DNA of 64,000 nucleotides, from assembly GCF_009650215.1 (NCBI RefSeq), contig NZ_CP045851.1:3313001-3377000 (forward strand), written 5' to 3'. The notes below the pieces were generated by a model. It saw only the letters and a list, made by a program, of their open reading frames with translations. It had not been told where the DNA came from and ran no database searches. Below are positions 8,120 to 16,846 of this stretch, piece by piece. Each line of letters opens with the position of its first letter. Within the stretch, counting starts at the first letter, position 1. The DNA comes from Actinomarinicola tropica. GTDB taxonomy: Bacteria; Actinomycetota; Acidimicrobiia; Acidimicrobiales; SKKL01. The translations under genes and the position numbers were made by a program.

Positions 8120-9015
8120 GCACGATCGTCGACGACTACCCGTCCCGGATCGACACCAGCGCCGGGCTGATGCCCCGGCTCGACCCGGTCCTCCACGACC
8201 CGCGCGGCACCGACACCCCGGGCCCGCTCACACCCGAGCAGCTCGCCTCGTTCGAGCGCGACGGCTTCGTCGTGCTCGACGGTGCCTTCTCCGATGGCGA
8301 GATGGACGCCTGCATGCGCGAGCTCGAGGCCTTCGGCCGCGATCCCGCACGCCGGGCCCGACCGGAGACGATCGTCGAGCCCGAGAGCGACTCGGTCCGG
8401 TCGGTGTTCGCCGTCCACCGCGACAGCGAGGTCTTCTCGGACCTGGCGACCGACCCGCGGATCGCCGATGTCGCCCGCCAGATCCTCGGCAGCGACGCCT
8501 ACGTGCACCAGAGCCGCGTCAACCTGAAGCCGGCGATGACCGGCAAGGAGTTCTTCTGGCACTCGGACTTCGAGACCTGGCACGTGGAGGACGGCATGCC
8601 CCGCATGCGCGCCGTCAGCGCCTCCGTGGCGATGACCGACAACACCGAGTTCAACGGGCCGCTGATGCTCGTCCCCGGCTCGCACAAGTGGTACGTCACG
8701 ACCGTCGGTGAGACGCCGGAGCGCCACTACGAGACCTCGCTGCGCCGCCAGGAGATCGGCGTGCCGGACGAGGAGAGCCTCCGTCGCCTCGTGGACGAAG
8801 GCGGGATCGTGGCGCCGAAGGCGCAGCGCGGTGCCGTCATCTTCTTCGACTGCAACACCATGCACGCGTCCGGCGTGAACCTCTCGCCGTACCCCCGCTC
8901 CAACGCGTTCTTCGTCTTCAACAGCGTCGAGAACCTCGTGGTCGACCCGTTCAGCGGCCAGGAGCCCCGTCCGGAGCACATCGCCTCGCGCCAGCGGATC
9001 GAGCCGCTCGGCTGA
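8116..9015 (+). CDS. ectD: Ectoine 5-hydroxylase
   Basis: EctD (299 residues) is an Fe(II)/2-oxoglutarate dioxygenase that converts ectoine to 5-hydroxyectoine. The iron-binding HxD is in [11 protein letters not shown]. The distal His is in [18 protein letters not shown], which also holds the Arg that contacts 2-oxoglutarate. The EctD signature around [10 protein letters not shown] is present. It is the last gene of the operon; the ATG overlaps the ectC stop. A large hairpin directly follows the stop. The cell should therefore accumulate hydroxyectoine, a protectant against salt and heat stress. Confidence 0.96.
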   Translation: MSTIVDDYPSRIDTSAGLMPRLDPVLHDPRGTDTPGPLTPEQLASFERDGFVVLDGAFSDGEMDACMRELEAFGRDPARRARPETIVEPESDSVRSVFAVHRDSEVFSDLATDPRIADVARQILGSDAYVHQSRVNLKPAMTGKEFFWHSDFETWHVEDGMPRMRAVSASVAMTDNTEFNGPLMLVPGSHKWYVTTVGETPERHYETSLRRQEIGVPDEESLRRLVDEGGIVAPKAQRGAVIFFDCNTMHASGVNLSPYPRSNAFFVFNSVENLVVDPFSGQEPRPEHIASRQRIEPLG

Positions 9016-9017
9016 TC

Positions 9018-9076
9018 CACGTCGGCCCCGCGTGGGCGCCGGGGCGGGCCGGCCTCCCACGGCGGGCGCCGACGTG
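9018..9076 (+). terminator. Long structured hairpin after ectD (probable terminator)
   Basis: Three stacked helices are visible: CACGTCGGC (9018-9026) with GCCGACGTG (9068-9076), CGTGGG (9031-9036) with CCCACG (9056-9061), and GCCGG with CCGGC around a 6-base loop. It starts three bases after the ectD stop and ends 13 bases before the next gene. No T-run follows. It could also form the leader of the GGDEF gene. Confidence 0.6.
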
Positions 9077-9089
9077 CGATCCTGTCGGG

Positions 9090-10514
9090 ATGGCCACGAC
9101 GACCGGGCCGACGGGCGGCAACCAGAGCGAGCGCACGGACGGGAGGCTCCCTCCCGTCCCCGATGCGTTCCTGGGCAACGTCATGCGGGCCAGCGCGAAC
9201 CCCTACGCCGTGCTCGACGCCGACGGGACGGTGCGCTTCGTGTCGGACCCGATCGTCGAGATCCTCGGCATCCCCGCCGACGAGTGCGTCGGGCGCAACG
9301 TGCTCGAGTTCATCGCCCCCGAGCACCACGTCACGGTCGCGACGGCGATCGCGGAGTTCACCAACCCCGACCGCGACGACGAGGGTTGGACCGGTCCCCC
9401 GATCTCGGTCGACCTCCTCCACGTCGACGGCATCCCCGTCCCGTGCCGGGTCCTGGGCGTCGGCAGCGGCACCGAGGGGTTCCACGGGGTCGTCGTCCGC
9501 ATCCGCCAGACATCCACGACGGCGAAGCTCGACCGGGCCATCGCCGGCATGGTGACCTCCGACGACCTCACCGAGGTGCTGCACCTCCTCCTCGACGTCC
9601 TCGTCGAGCAGCTGCCCGGCTCCGCCGCCACCATCGGGATGGCGTGGGACGGCCGTGCGTTCTCGCGCACGGTGGGCACGCCCGGCGCACCCGTGCTGCG
9701 CGGTCCGCTGAGCGGCACCGACAGCGACGACGTCGACCCGCCGTGGGAGCGGACGATGGCCGACCGCATGCACGCCGTCGCCGACGTCGGCGCGCTCCCT
9801 GCTGCCATCTCCGACGTCGCGTCGTCGGCGGGGTGGGCCACCTGCTGGGCGTTCCCCATCGAGCTCTCCGGCGGGTGCGAGGACGCGCTCGTCGTCTGGC
9901 GCCGACCCCCCGGCGCACCGACGCAGCACCACCGCGAGGCGGTCGAGCGCCTCGTCCACCTGATCCAGCTCGCCATCACCGCGCACCACTCACGGCGCAC
10001 GCTCGAGCGGCAGGCGCGCACCGACCCCCTGACCGGCCTCGCCAACCGGTTGGCGCTGCTCGACCGCTTCGAGGAGATCGGTCGAGCGGAGCAGCAGGCG
10101 CCCGTCGGCGTCCTCTACTGCGACCTCGACGACTTCAAGCCCATCAACGATCAGTTCGGCCACGCCACCGGCGATCGCGTCCTCACCATCGCCGCCCACC
10201 GCATCGCCAGCCAGGTCCGCACCGGCGACCTCGTCGCACGCGTCGGCGGCGACGAGTTCGCGGTCGTGTGCCTCTCCGCCGATCCGGCGCGCCTGGCCGG
10301 GCTCGCTCGGCGGCTCCTGCGGTCGTTCGACGAACCCGTCGTGATCGACGGGCGCTCGGTGCACCTGGGCATCAGCGTGGGGACCGCGGTCCTCGACCCG
10401 TCCGAGGCCCGCACCCCGAGCGCGATCCTCCAGGAGGCCGACACCGCGCTGCTGGCCGCCAAGGCCGAGGGCAAGGGCACCTGGCGCGCGGCGACCGCGC
10501 CGAGCGAGGGCTGA
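9090..10514 (+). CDS. PAS-domain diguanylate cyclase
   Basis: This soluble signalling protein has 474 residues. A PAS-like domain occupies about residues 25-135 (ANPYAVLDADGTVRFVS and the following strands). A GAF-like middle part spans about 140-290. The C-terminal GGDEF domain begins at DPLTGLANRLALL (near 315). The active-site motif GGDEF is intact, and an I-site RxxD (RTGD) lies five residues before it, so c-di-GMP synthesis with product inhibition is expected. There is no EAL domain and no membrane segment. The ligand sensed is unknown. The gene starts shortly after the ectD hairpin; no functional link to ectoine is shown. Confidence 0.9.
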   Translation: MATTTGPTGGNQSERTDGRLPPVPDAFLGNVMRASANPYAVLDADGTVRFVSDPIVEILGIPADECVGRNVLEFIAPEHHVTVATAIAEFTNPDRDDEGWTGPPISVDLLHVDGIPVPCRVLGVGSGTEGFHGVVVRIRQTSTTAKLDRAIAGMVTSDDLTEVLHLLLDVLVEQLPGSAATIGMAWDGRAFSRTVGTPGAPVLRGPLSGTDSDDVDPPWERTMADRMHAVADVGALPAAISDVASSAGWATCWAFPIELSGGCEDALVVWRRPPGAPTQHHREAVERLVHLIQLAITAHHSRRTLERQARTDPLTGLANRLALLDRFEEIGRAEQQAPVGVLYCDLDDFKPINDQFGHATGDRVLTIAAHRIASQVRTGDLVARVGGDEFAVVCLSADPARLAGLARRLLRSFDEPVVIDGRSVHLGISVGTAVLDPSEARTPSAILQEADTALLAAKAEGKGTWRAATAPSEG

Positions 10515-10530
10515 CCGCACGCATCACATC

Positions 10531-10580
10531 GTGAGGCCCGTCCTCACGCCTCCCCGGGTGACACCCACGAACCCCGGAGG
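10531..10580 (+). promoter_or_regulatory. Two hairpins in the leader of the methyltransferase gene
   Basis: GTGAGG-cccgt-CCTCAC (10531-10547) is a perfect 6-bp stem. A second stem pairs CCTCC (10549-10553) with GGAGG (10576-10580) and also has inner GGG/CCC pairs. GGAGG is the ribosome site of the gene at 10588, so the second stem would hide it. The first hairpin could end the upstream transcript. Confidence 0.45.
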
Positions 10581-10587
10581 GAACCCC

Positions 10588-11661
10588 ATGAGCACCACCC
10601 CCGTCCTCGCCGAGGCCCTCGACGAGCGGCTGCTCGCCTCGACGACCGCGGCGCTCGACCTGGCGAGCCTCTACCTCGGCGACCGACTCGGCTTCTACCG
10701 CGTCCTCGCCGACGGCGACGCACGCACGGTCGGCGAGCTGGCCGCGGCCGCCGGCACCGACGTCCGCTACACCCGGGAGTGGCTCGAGCACCAGGCGGTC
10801 ACCGGCTTCGTCCGCACCGACGACGACCACCGCCCCTGGGACGAGCGCCGCTTCACCCTGCCGGCCGAGCACGTCGGCGTCCTCGCCGATCCCCTGAGCG
10901 CCGACCACCTCGCCCCGTTCGCCCGCATGCTGGTCGGCATCGCCGCCACGCTCGACGAGGTCGTCGACGCGTTCCACACCGGGCGGGGCGTCCCGTTCCA
11001 CCGGTACGGCACCGACATGCGCCGGGGACAGGGCGCGATCAACCGCCCGGCCTTCACCCACGACCTCGTCGACTCGTGGCTCGCGGCCGCACCCGACCTG
11101 CACGCGCGGCTCCGCTCCGGTGGTCGCATCGCCGACCTCGGCTGCGGTGTCGGGTGGTCGACGATCGCGCTGAAGGCGGGCTACCCGTCGGCGACGGTGA
11201 TCGGCTTCGACGAGGACGAGGCCTCCATCGTCGAGGCCCGCCAGCACGCGGACCACCACGACGTGCACGTCCGGTTCGAGGCGACCGACGCCGCGGCGCT
11301 CGCCGACCACGGGCCGTTCGACGCCGTCCTCGTCCTGGAGGCGCTGCACGACATGGCCCGCCCCGCCGACGTGCTGCGCGCCGCCCGTCGTGCCCTCACG
11401 AGCGACGGCTCGGTGGTGGTCGCCGACGAGAAGGTGTCGCCCACCTTCACGTCGCCCGGCGACGACGTCGAGCGGATGATGTACGGCTGGAGCGTCACGC
11501 ACTGCCTGCCGGCGTCACGGTTCGACGCCCCGTCGGCGGCGATCGGCACGGTCATCCGCGAGGACACGGTGCGCGAGCTGGCGGCGGAGGCCGGGTTCGG
11601 GCACGTCGAGGTGCTACCCGTCGACGCCGGCTTCTTCGCCATCTACCGCCTCCGGGCCTGA
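10588..11661 (+). CDS. Class I SAM-dependent methyltransferase with N-terminal dimerisation domain
   Basis: The protein has 357 residues. The first 130 form a winged-helix-like dimerisation domain of the O-methyltransferase type (ASLYLGDRLGFYRVLADGD, then TREWLEHQAVTGFV). The SAM-binding motif I is IADLGCGVGWSTIAL near residue 175, the acidic loop is VIGFDEDEASI, and FDAVLVLEALHDM fits motif IV. It resembles the M. tuberculosis Rv2258c type of methyltransferase of unknown substrate. The start is fixed by GGAGGG 7 bases before the ATG. It stands alone between the GGDEF gene and the phosphoribosyltransferase fusion. Confidence 0.82.
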   Translation: MSTTPVLAEALDERLLASTTAALDLASLYLGDRLGFYRVLADGDARTVGELAAAAGTDVRYTREWLEHQAVTGFVRTDDDHRPWDERRFTLPAEHVGVLADPLSADHLAPFARMLVGIAATLDEVVDAFHTGRGVPFHRYGTDMRRGQGAINRPAFTHDLVDSWLAAAPDLHARLRSGGRIADLGCGVGWSTIALKAGYPSATVIGFDEDEASIVEARQHADHHDVHVRFEATDAAALADHGPFDAVLVLEALHDMARPADVLRAARRALTSDGSVVVADEKVSPTFTSPGDDVERMMYGWSVTHCLPASRFDAPSAAIGTVIREDTVRELAAEAGFGHVEVLPVDAGFFAIYRLRA

Positions 11662-11731
11662 GCCCGAAGGTCGTGCGACCCTGCCGCGCACCGGCGGTCC
11701 GGGGGTACCGTCGATCGTGGAGGTGGTCACC

Positions 11732-13000
11732 ATGCGCTTCCGCGATCGACGTGCCGCCGGCCGCCAGCTGGCCGAGCGGCTCGCACATCTCCAGGGCCGT
11801 CCCGTCCTGGTCCTCGGCCTCCCTCGGGGCGGCGTGCCCGTCGCCGCCGAGGTCGCACGTGCGCTCCACGCACCGCTCGACGTGATCGTCGTGCGCAAGC
11901 TCGGCGCCCCCGGGCAGCGCGAGCTGGCGATGGGAGCCGCCGGCGAGGACGGCGTGCGGGTCGTCGACGACCGCGTCGTGTCGATGGTGCGGGCGACGGA
12001 CGACCAGATCGCGGCGGCCGAACGCCGGGAACGGCCCGAGGTCGAGGCGCGCGCCGCCCGCTTCCGCTCCGGCCGCCCCCGCCACCCGCTCGAAGGTCGG
12101 ACGGTCGTCATCGTCGACGACGGCGTCGCCACCGGGTCGACCGCCCGGGCCGCCTGCCGCGTCGCCCGGGCCGAGGGGGCGTCGCACGTCGTGCTCGCGA
12201 CGCCGGTCGCCCCGGAGGAGTGGGAGGACCGACTCGCCGGCGAGGCCGACGAGCTCGTCGCCGTCAGCACGCCCAGGGGCTTCATGGCCGTCGGGCAGTT
12301 CTACGACGAGTTCGGGCAGGTCCCCGACGACGAGGTCGTGGCCGTCCTGCGCGACTCCGACGCCATCGACGAGGAGGTCGAGATCGAGGCCGGCGGCGTC
12401 GAGCTCGCCGGCGACCTCCGCATCCCCGCCGGCGCGGCGGGGGTGGTCGTCTTCGCCCACGGCTCGGGGAGCAGCCGCCACAGCCCCCGCAACCGCCACG
12501 TCGCCCAGGTGCTCTCCGACGCGGGGCTCGGGACGTTGCTCTTCGACCTCCTCACCGTCGACGAGGAGCGCGAGCGCGCGAACGTGTTCGACGTCGAGCG
12601 CCTCGGGCGTCGGCTGGTCGACACGACGCACTGGCTCAGGCAGCGGCTCGGCACGCCGGACCAGCCGTTCGCCTTCCTCGGCGCGAGCACCGGCGCCGCG
12701 GCGGCGCTGTGGGCCGCGACCGACCCGGCGACGCGCCCGTGGGCCGTCGTGTCGCGCGGGGGACGTCCGGACCTCGCCGGGGAGCGCCTCGCGATGGTCA
12801 CCGCACCCACGCTCCTCGTCGTCGGCGGGCGTGACGAGGTGGTCCTCGACCTCAACCGACGGGCGGCCGCGCAGATGCACGGACCGGTCCGGGTCGAGGT
12901 CGTCCCTGGCGCGACGCACCTCTTCGAGGAGCCGGGCACGCTCGATGCCGCCGCGGCGCTCGCCCGCGACTTCCTGCTCGACACCCTGCCCGGCTCCTGA
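11732..13000 (+). CDS. Phosphoribosyltransferase-alpha/beta hydrolase fusion
   Basis: Two domains are joined in 422 residues. Residues 1-205 form a type I phosphoribosyltransferase fold with the PRPP loop VVIVDDGVATGSTARAA and the early LPRGGVPVAAEVA. Residues 210-422 form an alpha/beta hydrolase (FAHGSGSSRHSPRN, nucleophile elbow FLGASTGAAAA, Asp in VVGGRDEVV, His in PGATHLFEEP). Fusions of this layout occur in actinobacteria and proteobacteria, but the substrate is not established. GGAGG at 11719-11723 makes the ATG at 11732 the start; a GTG 5 codons upstream is less likely. A strong hairpin follows the stop. Confidence 0.85.
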   Translation: MRFRDRRAAGRQLAERLAHLQGRPVLVLGLPRGGVPVAAEVARALHAPLDVIVVRKLGAPGQRELAMGAAGEDGVRVVDDRVVSMVRATDDQIAAAERRERPEVEARAARFRSGRPRHPLEGRTVVIVDDGVATGSTARAACRVARAEGASHVVLATPVAPEEWEDRLAGEADELVAVSTPRGFMAVGQFYDEFGQVPDDEVVAVLRDSDAIDEEVEIEAGGVELAGDLRIPAGAAGVVVFAHGSGSSRHSPRNRHVAQVLSDAGLGTLLFDLLTVDEERERANVFDVERLGRRLVDTTHWLRQRLGTPDQPFAFLGASTGAAAALWAATDPATRPWAVVSRGGRPDLAGERLAMVTAPTLLVVGGRDEVVLDLNRRAAAQMHGPVRVEVVPGATHLFEEPGTLDAAAALARDFLLDTLPGS

Positions 13001-13004
13001 CGCG

Positions 13005-13039
13005 GCTCCGCCCCCGGGCCGAGGCACCGGGGGCGGAGC
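13005..13039. terminator. Strong hairpin between convergent genes
   Basis: A perfect 13-bp stem (GCTCCGCCCCCGG with CCGGGGGCGGAGC) closes a 9-base loop, four bases after the hydrolase fusion stop and 25 bases before the glnII stop on the other strand. It probably ends both transcripts. No T-run is present on either side. Confidence 0.7.
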
Positions 13040-13063
13040 GGCGAGCGACGAGCTCGGCTGCTG

Positions 13064-14065
13064 TCAGTCGGCCAGGGCGCTGCAGCAGGTGTCGGTGATG
13101 AGACGGGTCACGACGTACGGGTCGCAGTTGGCGTTCGGCCGGCGATCCTCGATGTAGCCCTTCTTGTCGACCTCGACCTGCCACGGGATGCGCACCGACG
13201 CACCACGGTTGGACACGCCGTAGCTGAACTCGGTCCACGGAGCGGTCTCGTGGAGGCCGGTGAGGCGCTCCTCGATGCCGGCGCCGTAGTTCTTGATGTG
13301 GAGGTCGGCCTTGGCGGCGAGCGCCTCGCAGGCGGTGATGATCGGGTCGTAGCCCTCACGCATCGCCTTGGTCGAGAAGTTGGTGTGCGCACCCGCGCCG
13401 TTCCAGTCGCCGGCCACCGGCTTCGGGTCGAGCGTGGCGGCGATGTCGAACTCCTCACCGCAGCGGTAGAGCAGCCAGCGGGCCACCCAGATCTGGTCGG
13501 CGGCCTCGAGGGGACCGGCGGGGCCGATCTGGAACTCCCACTGGCCCATCATCACCTCGGCGTTGGTGCCGGAGATGGCGAGCCCGGCCTCCATGCACGC
13601 CTCGGTGTGCATCTCGACGACGTCGCGGCCCCAGATCTCGTCGGAGCCGACGCCGCAGTAGTACGGGCCCTGCGGGCCGGGGAAGCCGCCCTGGGGCCAG
13701 CCGAGCGGGCGGCCGTCCTTCAGGAACGTGTACTCCTGCTCGATGCCGAACCAGGGCTCCTGGTCCTTGAACTTCTCGGCGACCGCGGCGCACGCGGCGC
13801 GGGTGTTCGACGGGTGCGGCGTCATGTCGGGGAGGAGGACCTCGCACATGACGAGGACGTCGTCACCGCCCCGGATGGGGTCCGGGTACACGGCGACAGG
13901 GTTCAGGACGCAGTCGGAGTTGGCGCCCGGCGCCTGGTTGGTGCTCGAACCGTCGAAGCCCCAGACCGGCGGCTCGGCACCGTCGGCCACGACCTTGGTC
14001 TTCGACCGCAGCTTCGAGGTCGGCTCGGTGCCGTCGATCCAGATGTACTCAGCCCGGTAGCTCAC
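13064..14065 (-). CDS. glnII: Glutamine synthetase type II
   Basis: This eukaryote-type GSII has 333 residues, much shorter than GSI. It makes glutamine from glutamate, ammonia and ATP. Hallmarks are the start MSYRAEYIWIDGTEP, the segment PPVWGFDGSSTNQAPG, the metal-binding EQEYTFL, GTNAEVMMGQWEFQIGP and the ATP-site NGAGAHTNFSTKAMRE. GSII is found in some actinobacteria (for example Streptomyces and Frankia), where it is transcribed under nitrogen limitation and is not adenylylated. It lies head-to-head with a GSI gene across 190 bases, which presumably carry both promoters. Confidence 0.96.
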   Translation of the reverse strand: MSYRAEYIWIDGTEPTSKLRSKTKVVADGAEPPVWGFDGSSTNQAPGANSDCVLNPVAVYPDPIRGGDDVLVMCEVLLPDMTPHPSNTRAACAAVAEKFKDQEPWFGIEQEYTFLKDGRPLGWPQGGFPGPQGPYYCGVGSDEIWGRDVVEMHTEACMEAGLAISGTNAEVMMGQWEFQIGPAGPLEAADQIWVARWLLYRCGEEFDIAATLDPKPVAGDWNGAGAHTNFSTKAMREGYDPIITACEALAAKADLHIKNYGAGIEERLTGLHETAPWTEFSYGVSNRGASVRIPWQVEVDKKGYIEDRRPNANCDPYVVTRLITDTCCSALAD

Positions 14066-14256
14066 GCGTGTTCAGTCCTCTCGAGTGCCGCGCCCGGGTC
14101 TGTCCTCGGCGCGGAGGGGTGTGGGTGGGCCTCGGCCCGTGTCCTGGAGACGGTAACCGGGGGGCGATTTCTCGGCCGTTGCACATGTGTGAACGGAATG
14201 TGAACCGGCCGCCCGAGCGGGCTCGGTCGCCCGGGAGCCGTGCCAGGATGGCGCCC

Positions 14257-15594
14257 ATGGAACGTCAGCAGGACTACGTGCTGCGCACCGTCGAGGAGCG
14301 AGGGGTGCGTCTCGTGCGCCTCTGGTTCACCGACGTGCTCGGGCAGCTGAAGTCGTTCGCCATCTCCCCCGCCGAGCTCGAGACCGCCTTCGAGGAGGGC
14401 ATGCACTTCGACGGCTCGGCCATCGACGGGTTCTCCCGGGTGCAGGAGAGCGACGTGCTCGCCCGCCCCGACCCGAACAGCTTCGAGATCCTGCCGTGGG
14501 CCGACGACGACGGCACCTCGGCCCGGATGTTCTGCGACATCGACAACCTCGACGGCACCCCCTTCGAGGGCGATCCCCGTGGCGTGCTCCGCCGGGGGCT
14601 CGACCGGGCGCGTGAGGTCGGCGGGTACTCGTTCTTCGTCGCCCCCGAGATGGAGTTCTTCTACTTCGCCGACAACGACCCGAGCCGCCCGCCCGAGCCG
14701 CTCGACACCGGGTCGTACTTCGACCTCACCACCGCCGACGTCGCCGGCGACATGCGCAAGCGCACGATCGCGATGCTCGAGTCGATGGGCATCCCCGTCG
14801 AGTACTCGTTCCACGAGGACAGCCCGAGCCAGCACGAGATCGACCTGCGCTACACCGACGGCCTCTCGATGGCCGACAACGTGATGACGTTCCGGCTCGT
14901 GGTGCGGGAGATCGCCATGGAGCAGGGCGCCTACGCCACGTTCATGCCCAAGCCCCTCGCCGGTGTGCAGGGCTCGGGGATGCACACGCACATCTCGCTG
15001 TTCGAGGGCGACGAGAACGCCTTCCACGACCCCGACGACCCCTACAACCTGTCCGACACCGGGCGAGCGTTCATCGCCGGGCTGCTCCACCACGCGCCGG
15101 AGATCACCGCGGTCACCAACCAGCTGGTGAACTCCTACAAGCGGCTCATCGTCGGCTACGAGGCGCCCGTCTACGTCTCCTGGGCCCGCAACAACCGCTC
15201 GGCGCTCGTGCGGGTGCCGGTCACGAAGGCCGGCAAGGCGTCCTCCACTCGGATCGAGTACCGGGCCCCGGACCCGGCGTGCAACCCGTACCTCTCGTTC
15301 GCCGTCATCCTGGCGGCGGGCATGGCTGGCATCGAGAAGGGCTACGAGCTGCCCGACGAGTCGGCGGCCAACGTCTTCGAGATGAGCGACAAGGAGCGGG
15401 CCGCCGCCGGGCTGCGCCCCCTCCCCCAGTCGCTCGCCGAGGCGCTCGACGCCATGGAGGGCTCCGAGATGGTCGCCGAGGCGCTGGGGGACCACATCTT
15501 CGAGTGGTTCCTCCGCAACAAGCGGTCCGAGTGGGCGGACTACAAGGCCCACGTCTCCCAGTTCGAGCTCAGCCGCTACCTCCCGAACTGGTAG
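14257..15594 (+). CDS. glnA: Glutamine synthetase type I, short (alpha) form
   Basis: This GSI has 445 residues. The N-terminal beta-grasp domain contains VRLVRLWFTDVLGQLK, and HFDGSAIDGFSRVQESD follows. Active-site segments are APEMEFFYF, GSGMHTHISLF, NQLVNSYKRL and RIEYRAPDPACNPY. The adenylylation Tyr motif (NLYDLP) of GSI-beta is replaced by a region like that of Bacillus GlnA, so this is a GSI-alpha enzyme probably not controlled by adenylylation. The ATG at 14257 gives the usual start MERQQ; an in-frame ATG three codons upstream is possible. The GlnR-like gene follows after 6 bases. Confidence 0.94.
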   Translation: MERQQDYVLRTVEERGVRLVRLWFTDVLGQLKSFAISPAELETAFEEGMHFDGSAIDGFSRVQESDVLARPDPNSFEILPWADDDGTSARMFCDIDNLDGTPFEGDPRGVLRRGLDRAREVGGYSFFVAPEMEFFYFADNDPSRPPEPLDTGSYFDLTTADVAGDMRKRTIAMLESMGIPVEYSFHEDSPSQHEIDLRYTDGLSMADNVMTFRLVVREIAMEQGAYATFMPKPLAGVQGSGMHTHISLFEGDENAFHDPDDPYNLSDTGRAFIAGLLHHAPEITAVTNQLVNSYKRLIVGYEAPVYVSWARNNRSALVRVPVTKAGKASSTRIEYRAPDPACNPYLSFAVILAAGMAGIEKGYELPDESAANVFEMSDKERAAAGLRPLPQSLAEALDAMEGSEMVAEALGDHIFEWFLRNKRSEWADYKAHVSQFELSRYLPNW

Positions 15595-15600
15595 CCGCCG

Positions 15601-16281
15601 GTGGAACCTCTCCTGCTGTTCCCCGATCCCGCACCGCCCGAGCTGGCCCAGGCCCTCGACCTCGGCGGCTACCCGTGGCGGCCCGTCGGCGACGAGTCCG
15701 CCGTCGACCGCCAGGAGCCGCCCGACGGCTGGGCCGGTGCCATCGTCTGCGCCGACCAGAACCCCGAGGCCGCGTTCGCGGTCTGCCGGGCCGTCCGCAA
15801 GCGCGACGTCCCGCTCGAGCCGCTGCTGCTCCTCGTCTCGGGGGCCCAACTCGGCGACCTCGAGCTGCGCGACGACCTGTTCGACGACTTCATGCTCACG
15901 CCGTTCCACCCCCGTGAGCTCGAAGCCCGCTTGAAGCACCTCTTCTGGCGCACCGGGCGGGGCACGCGCCCCGAGCTCATCGAGTACGGCGACCTGGTCC
16001 TCAACCTCGAGACGTACCAGGCGGCGCTCAGCGGCAAGCCGATCGACCTCACCTACATGGAGTACGAGCTGCTGAAGTTCCTCGCCTCGCACCCCGGCAA
16101 GGTGTTCACCCGCGAGACGCTCCTCTCGCGGGTGTGGGGCTACGAGTACTACGGCGGCGCCCGCACGGTCGACGTCCACATCCGGCGGCTCCGGGCCAAG
16201 CTCGGCGAGGAGCACGCGGGGCTCATCCAGACGGTGCGCTCGGTCGGCTACTCGTTCGGCCAGTCCCGGTGGGGCATCTGA
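15601..16281 (+). CDS. OmpR/PhoB-type regulator, GlnR-like, with degenerate receiver
   Basis: The protein has 226 residues. The C-terminal half (about 125-222) is a clear winged-helix DNA-binding domain: IDLTYMEYELLKFLASHPG, then VWGYEYYGGARTVDVHIRRL. The N-terminal half resembles a receiver domain, but the strand where the phosphorylated Asp belongs reads GAIVCADQNPE with Cys at the expected position, so phosphorylation is unlikely. Actinobacterial GlnR is an orphan regulator of the same kind. The position 6 bases after glnA, and opposite glnII, supports a role in nitrogen control. The start is GTG; no histidine kinase gene is near. Confidence 0.82.
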   Translation: MEPLLLFPDPAPPELAQALDLGGYPWRPVGDESAVDRQEPPDGWAGAIVCADQNPEAAFAVCRAVRKRDVPLEPLLLLVSGAQLGDLELRDDLFDDFMLTPFHPRELEARLKHLFWRTGRGTRPELIEYGDLVLNLETYQAALSGKPIDLTYMEYELLKFLASHPGKVFTRETLLSRVWGYEYYGGARTVDVHIRRLRAKLGEEHAGLIQTVRSVGYSFGQSRWGI

Positions 16282-16315
16282 GCCCCGGCGCGCCGCCGAG
16301 CCCCGGACGCGACGA

Positions 16316-16339
16316 TGGCCGCCCCCGGAGGAGCGGCCA
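16316..16339. terminator. Hairpin between convergent regulator and cold shock genes
   Basis: TGGCCGC (16316-16322) and GCGGCCA (16333-16339) form a perfect 7-bp stem with a 10-base loop. It lies 34 bases after the GlnR-like gene and 27 bases after the stop of the minus-strand cold shock gene, so it could serve both. No T-run. Confidence 0.5.
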
Positions 16340-16366
16340 CCAGCGTTGCTGCGGAGTACGTCGGAG

Positions 16367-16567
16367 CTAGATCGCCCGGACGTCCTGGGCCTGATCGCCC
16401 TTGGGGCCCGAGGTGACCTCGAACTCCACCGCCTGACCTTCCTCGAGGGAGCGGTAGCCGTTCCCCTGAATCGCGGAGAAGTGGACGAAGACGTCCGCTC
16501 CACCCTCGCGAGAGATGAAGCCGTAGCCCTTCTCCGCGTTGAACCACTTGACGGTACCGGTAGCCAA
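16367..16567 (-). CDS. Cold shock protein (CspA family)
   Basis: This is a single cold-shock domain of 66 residues, a five-stranded RNA-binding barrel. RNP1 is KGYGFISR and RNP2 is VFVHFSAI, both intact, and the start [15 protein letters not shown] is near-consensus. CSPs melt RNA secondary structure and act as chaperones during cold or growth shifts. Translation appears to begin at TTG (16567) behind GAAAGGGGA, because no ATG or GTG gives the conserved N-terminus. About 120 bases of upstream sequence before the next gene could form the long leader common for csp genes. Confidence 0.95.
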   Translation of the reverse strand: MATGTVKWFNAEKGYGFISREGGADVFVHFSAIQGNGYRSLEEGQAVEFEVTSGPKGDQAQDVRAI

Positions 16568-16687
16568 GACCGATCCCCTTTCTGACGTGCTGGGGTCGGC
16601 CTGCGCCGGGGTCCCACTGGAATTGCGCTGCCAACCTAGCCCAGGTCGGGGCGAATGCCTAGGGGGCGGTCGAGATTTCGGGACGGC

Positions 16688-16846
16688 TCAGACGTTGAGG
16701 TCGAGCAGTTCGCTGCCCTCGTGCGTGGTCTCGACGTCCTTCCGGAGGAAGAACCCGAGCACTCCAGCTGCCGCGGCGCCGCTCATCATCACCGCGACGG
16801 GGATGGCGACCACGAGGACGATCACGATGATGACGGCACCGATCAT
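16688..16846 (-). CDS. Small single-pass membrane protein
   Basis: The predicted protein has 52 residues and begins MIGAVIIVIVLVVAIPVAVM, a strongly hydrophobic helix over residues 2-30. A short charged C-terminal tail (FLRKDVETTHEGSELLDL) would be cytoplasmic. No family is recognised. The ATG at 16846 is preferred because the helix then starts at the N-terminus; the frame is open for 26 more codons upstream. It is on the same strand as the RidA and cold shock genes, and nothing in the context reveals a function. Confidence 0.6.
   Translation of the reverse strand: MIGAVIIVIVLVVAIPVAVMMSGAAAAGVLGFFLRKDVETTHEGSELLDLNV

Noticed and set aside
9018-9076. Possible riboswitch in front of the GGDEF gene (c-di-GMP aptamer)
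   Set aside because: The stacked stems make one long hairpin and none of the conserved loop bases of known c-di-GMP riboswitches could be matched; a terminator after ectD is simpler.
14062-16617. A very long open frame (851 codons) antisense to glnA and the GlnR-like gene
   Set aside because: The translation is Gly/Arg/Ala/Val/Glu-rich without any family motif and lies opposite two clearly conserved proteins. Long antisense frames are expected with GC-rich third codon positions.
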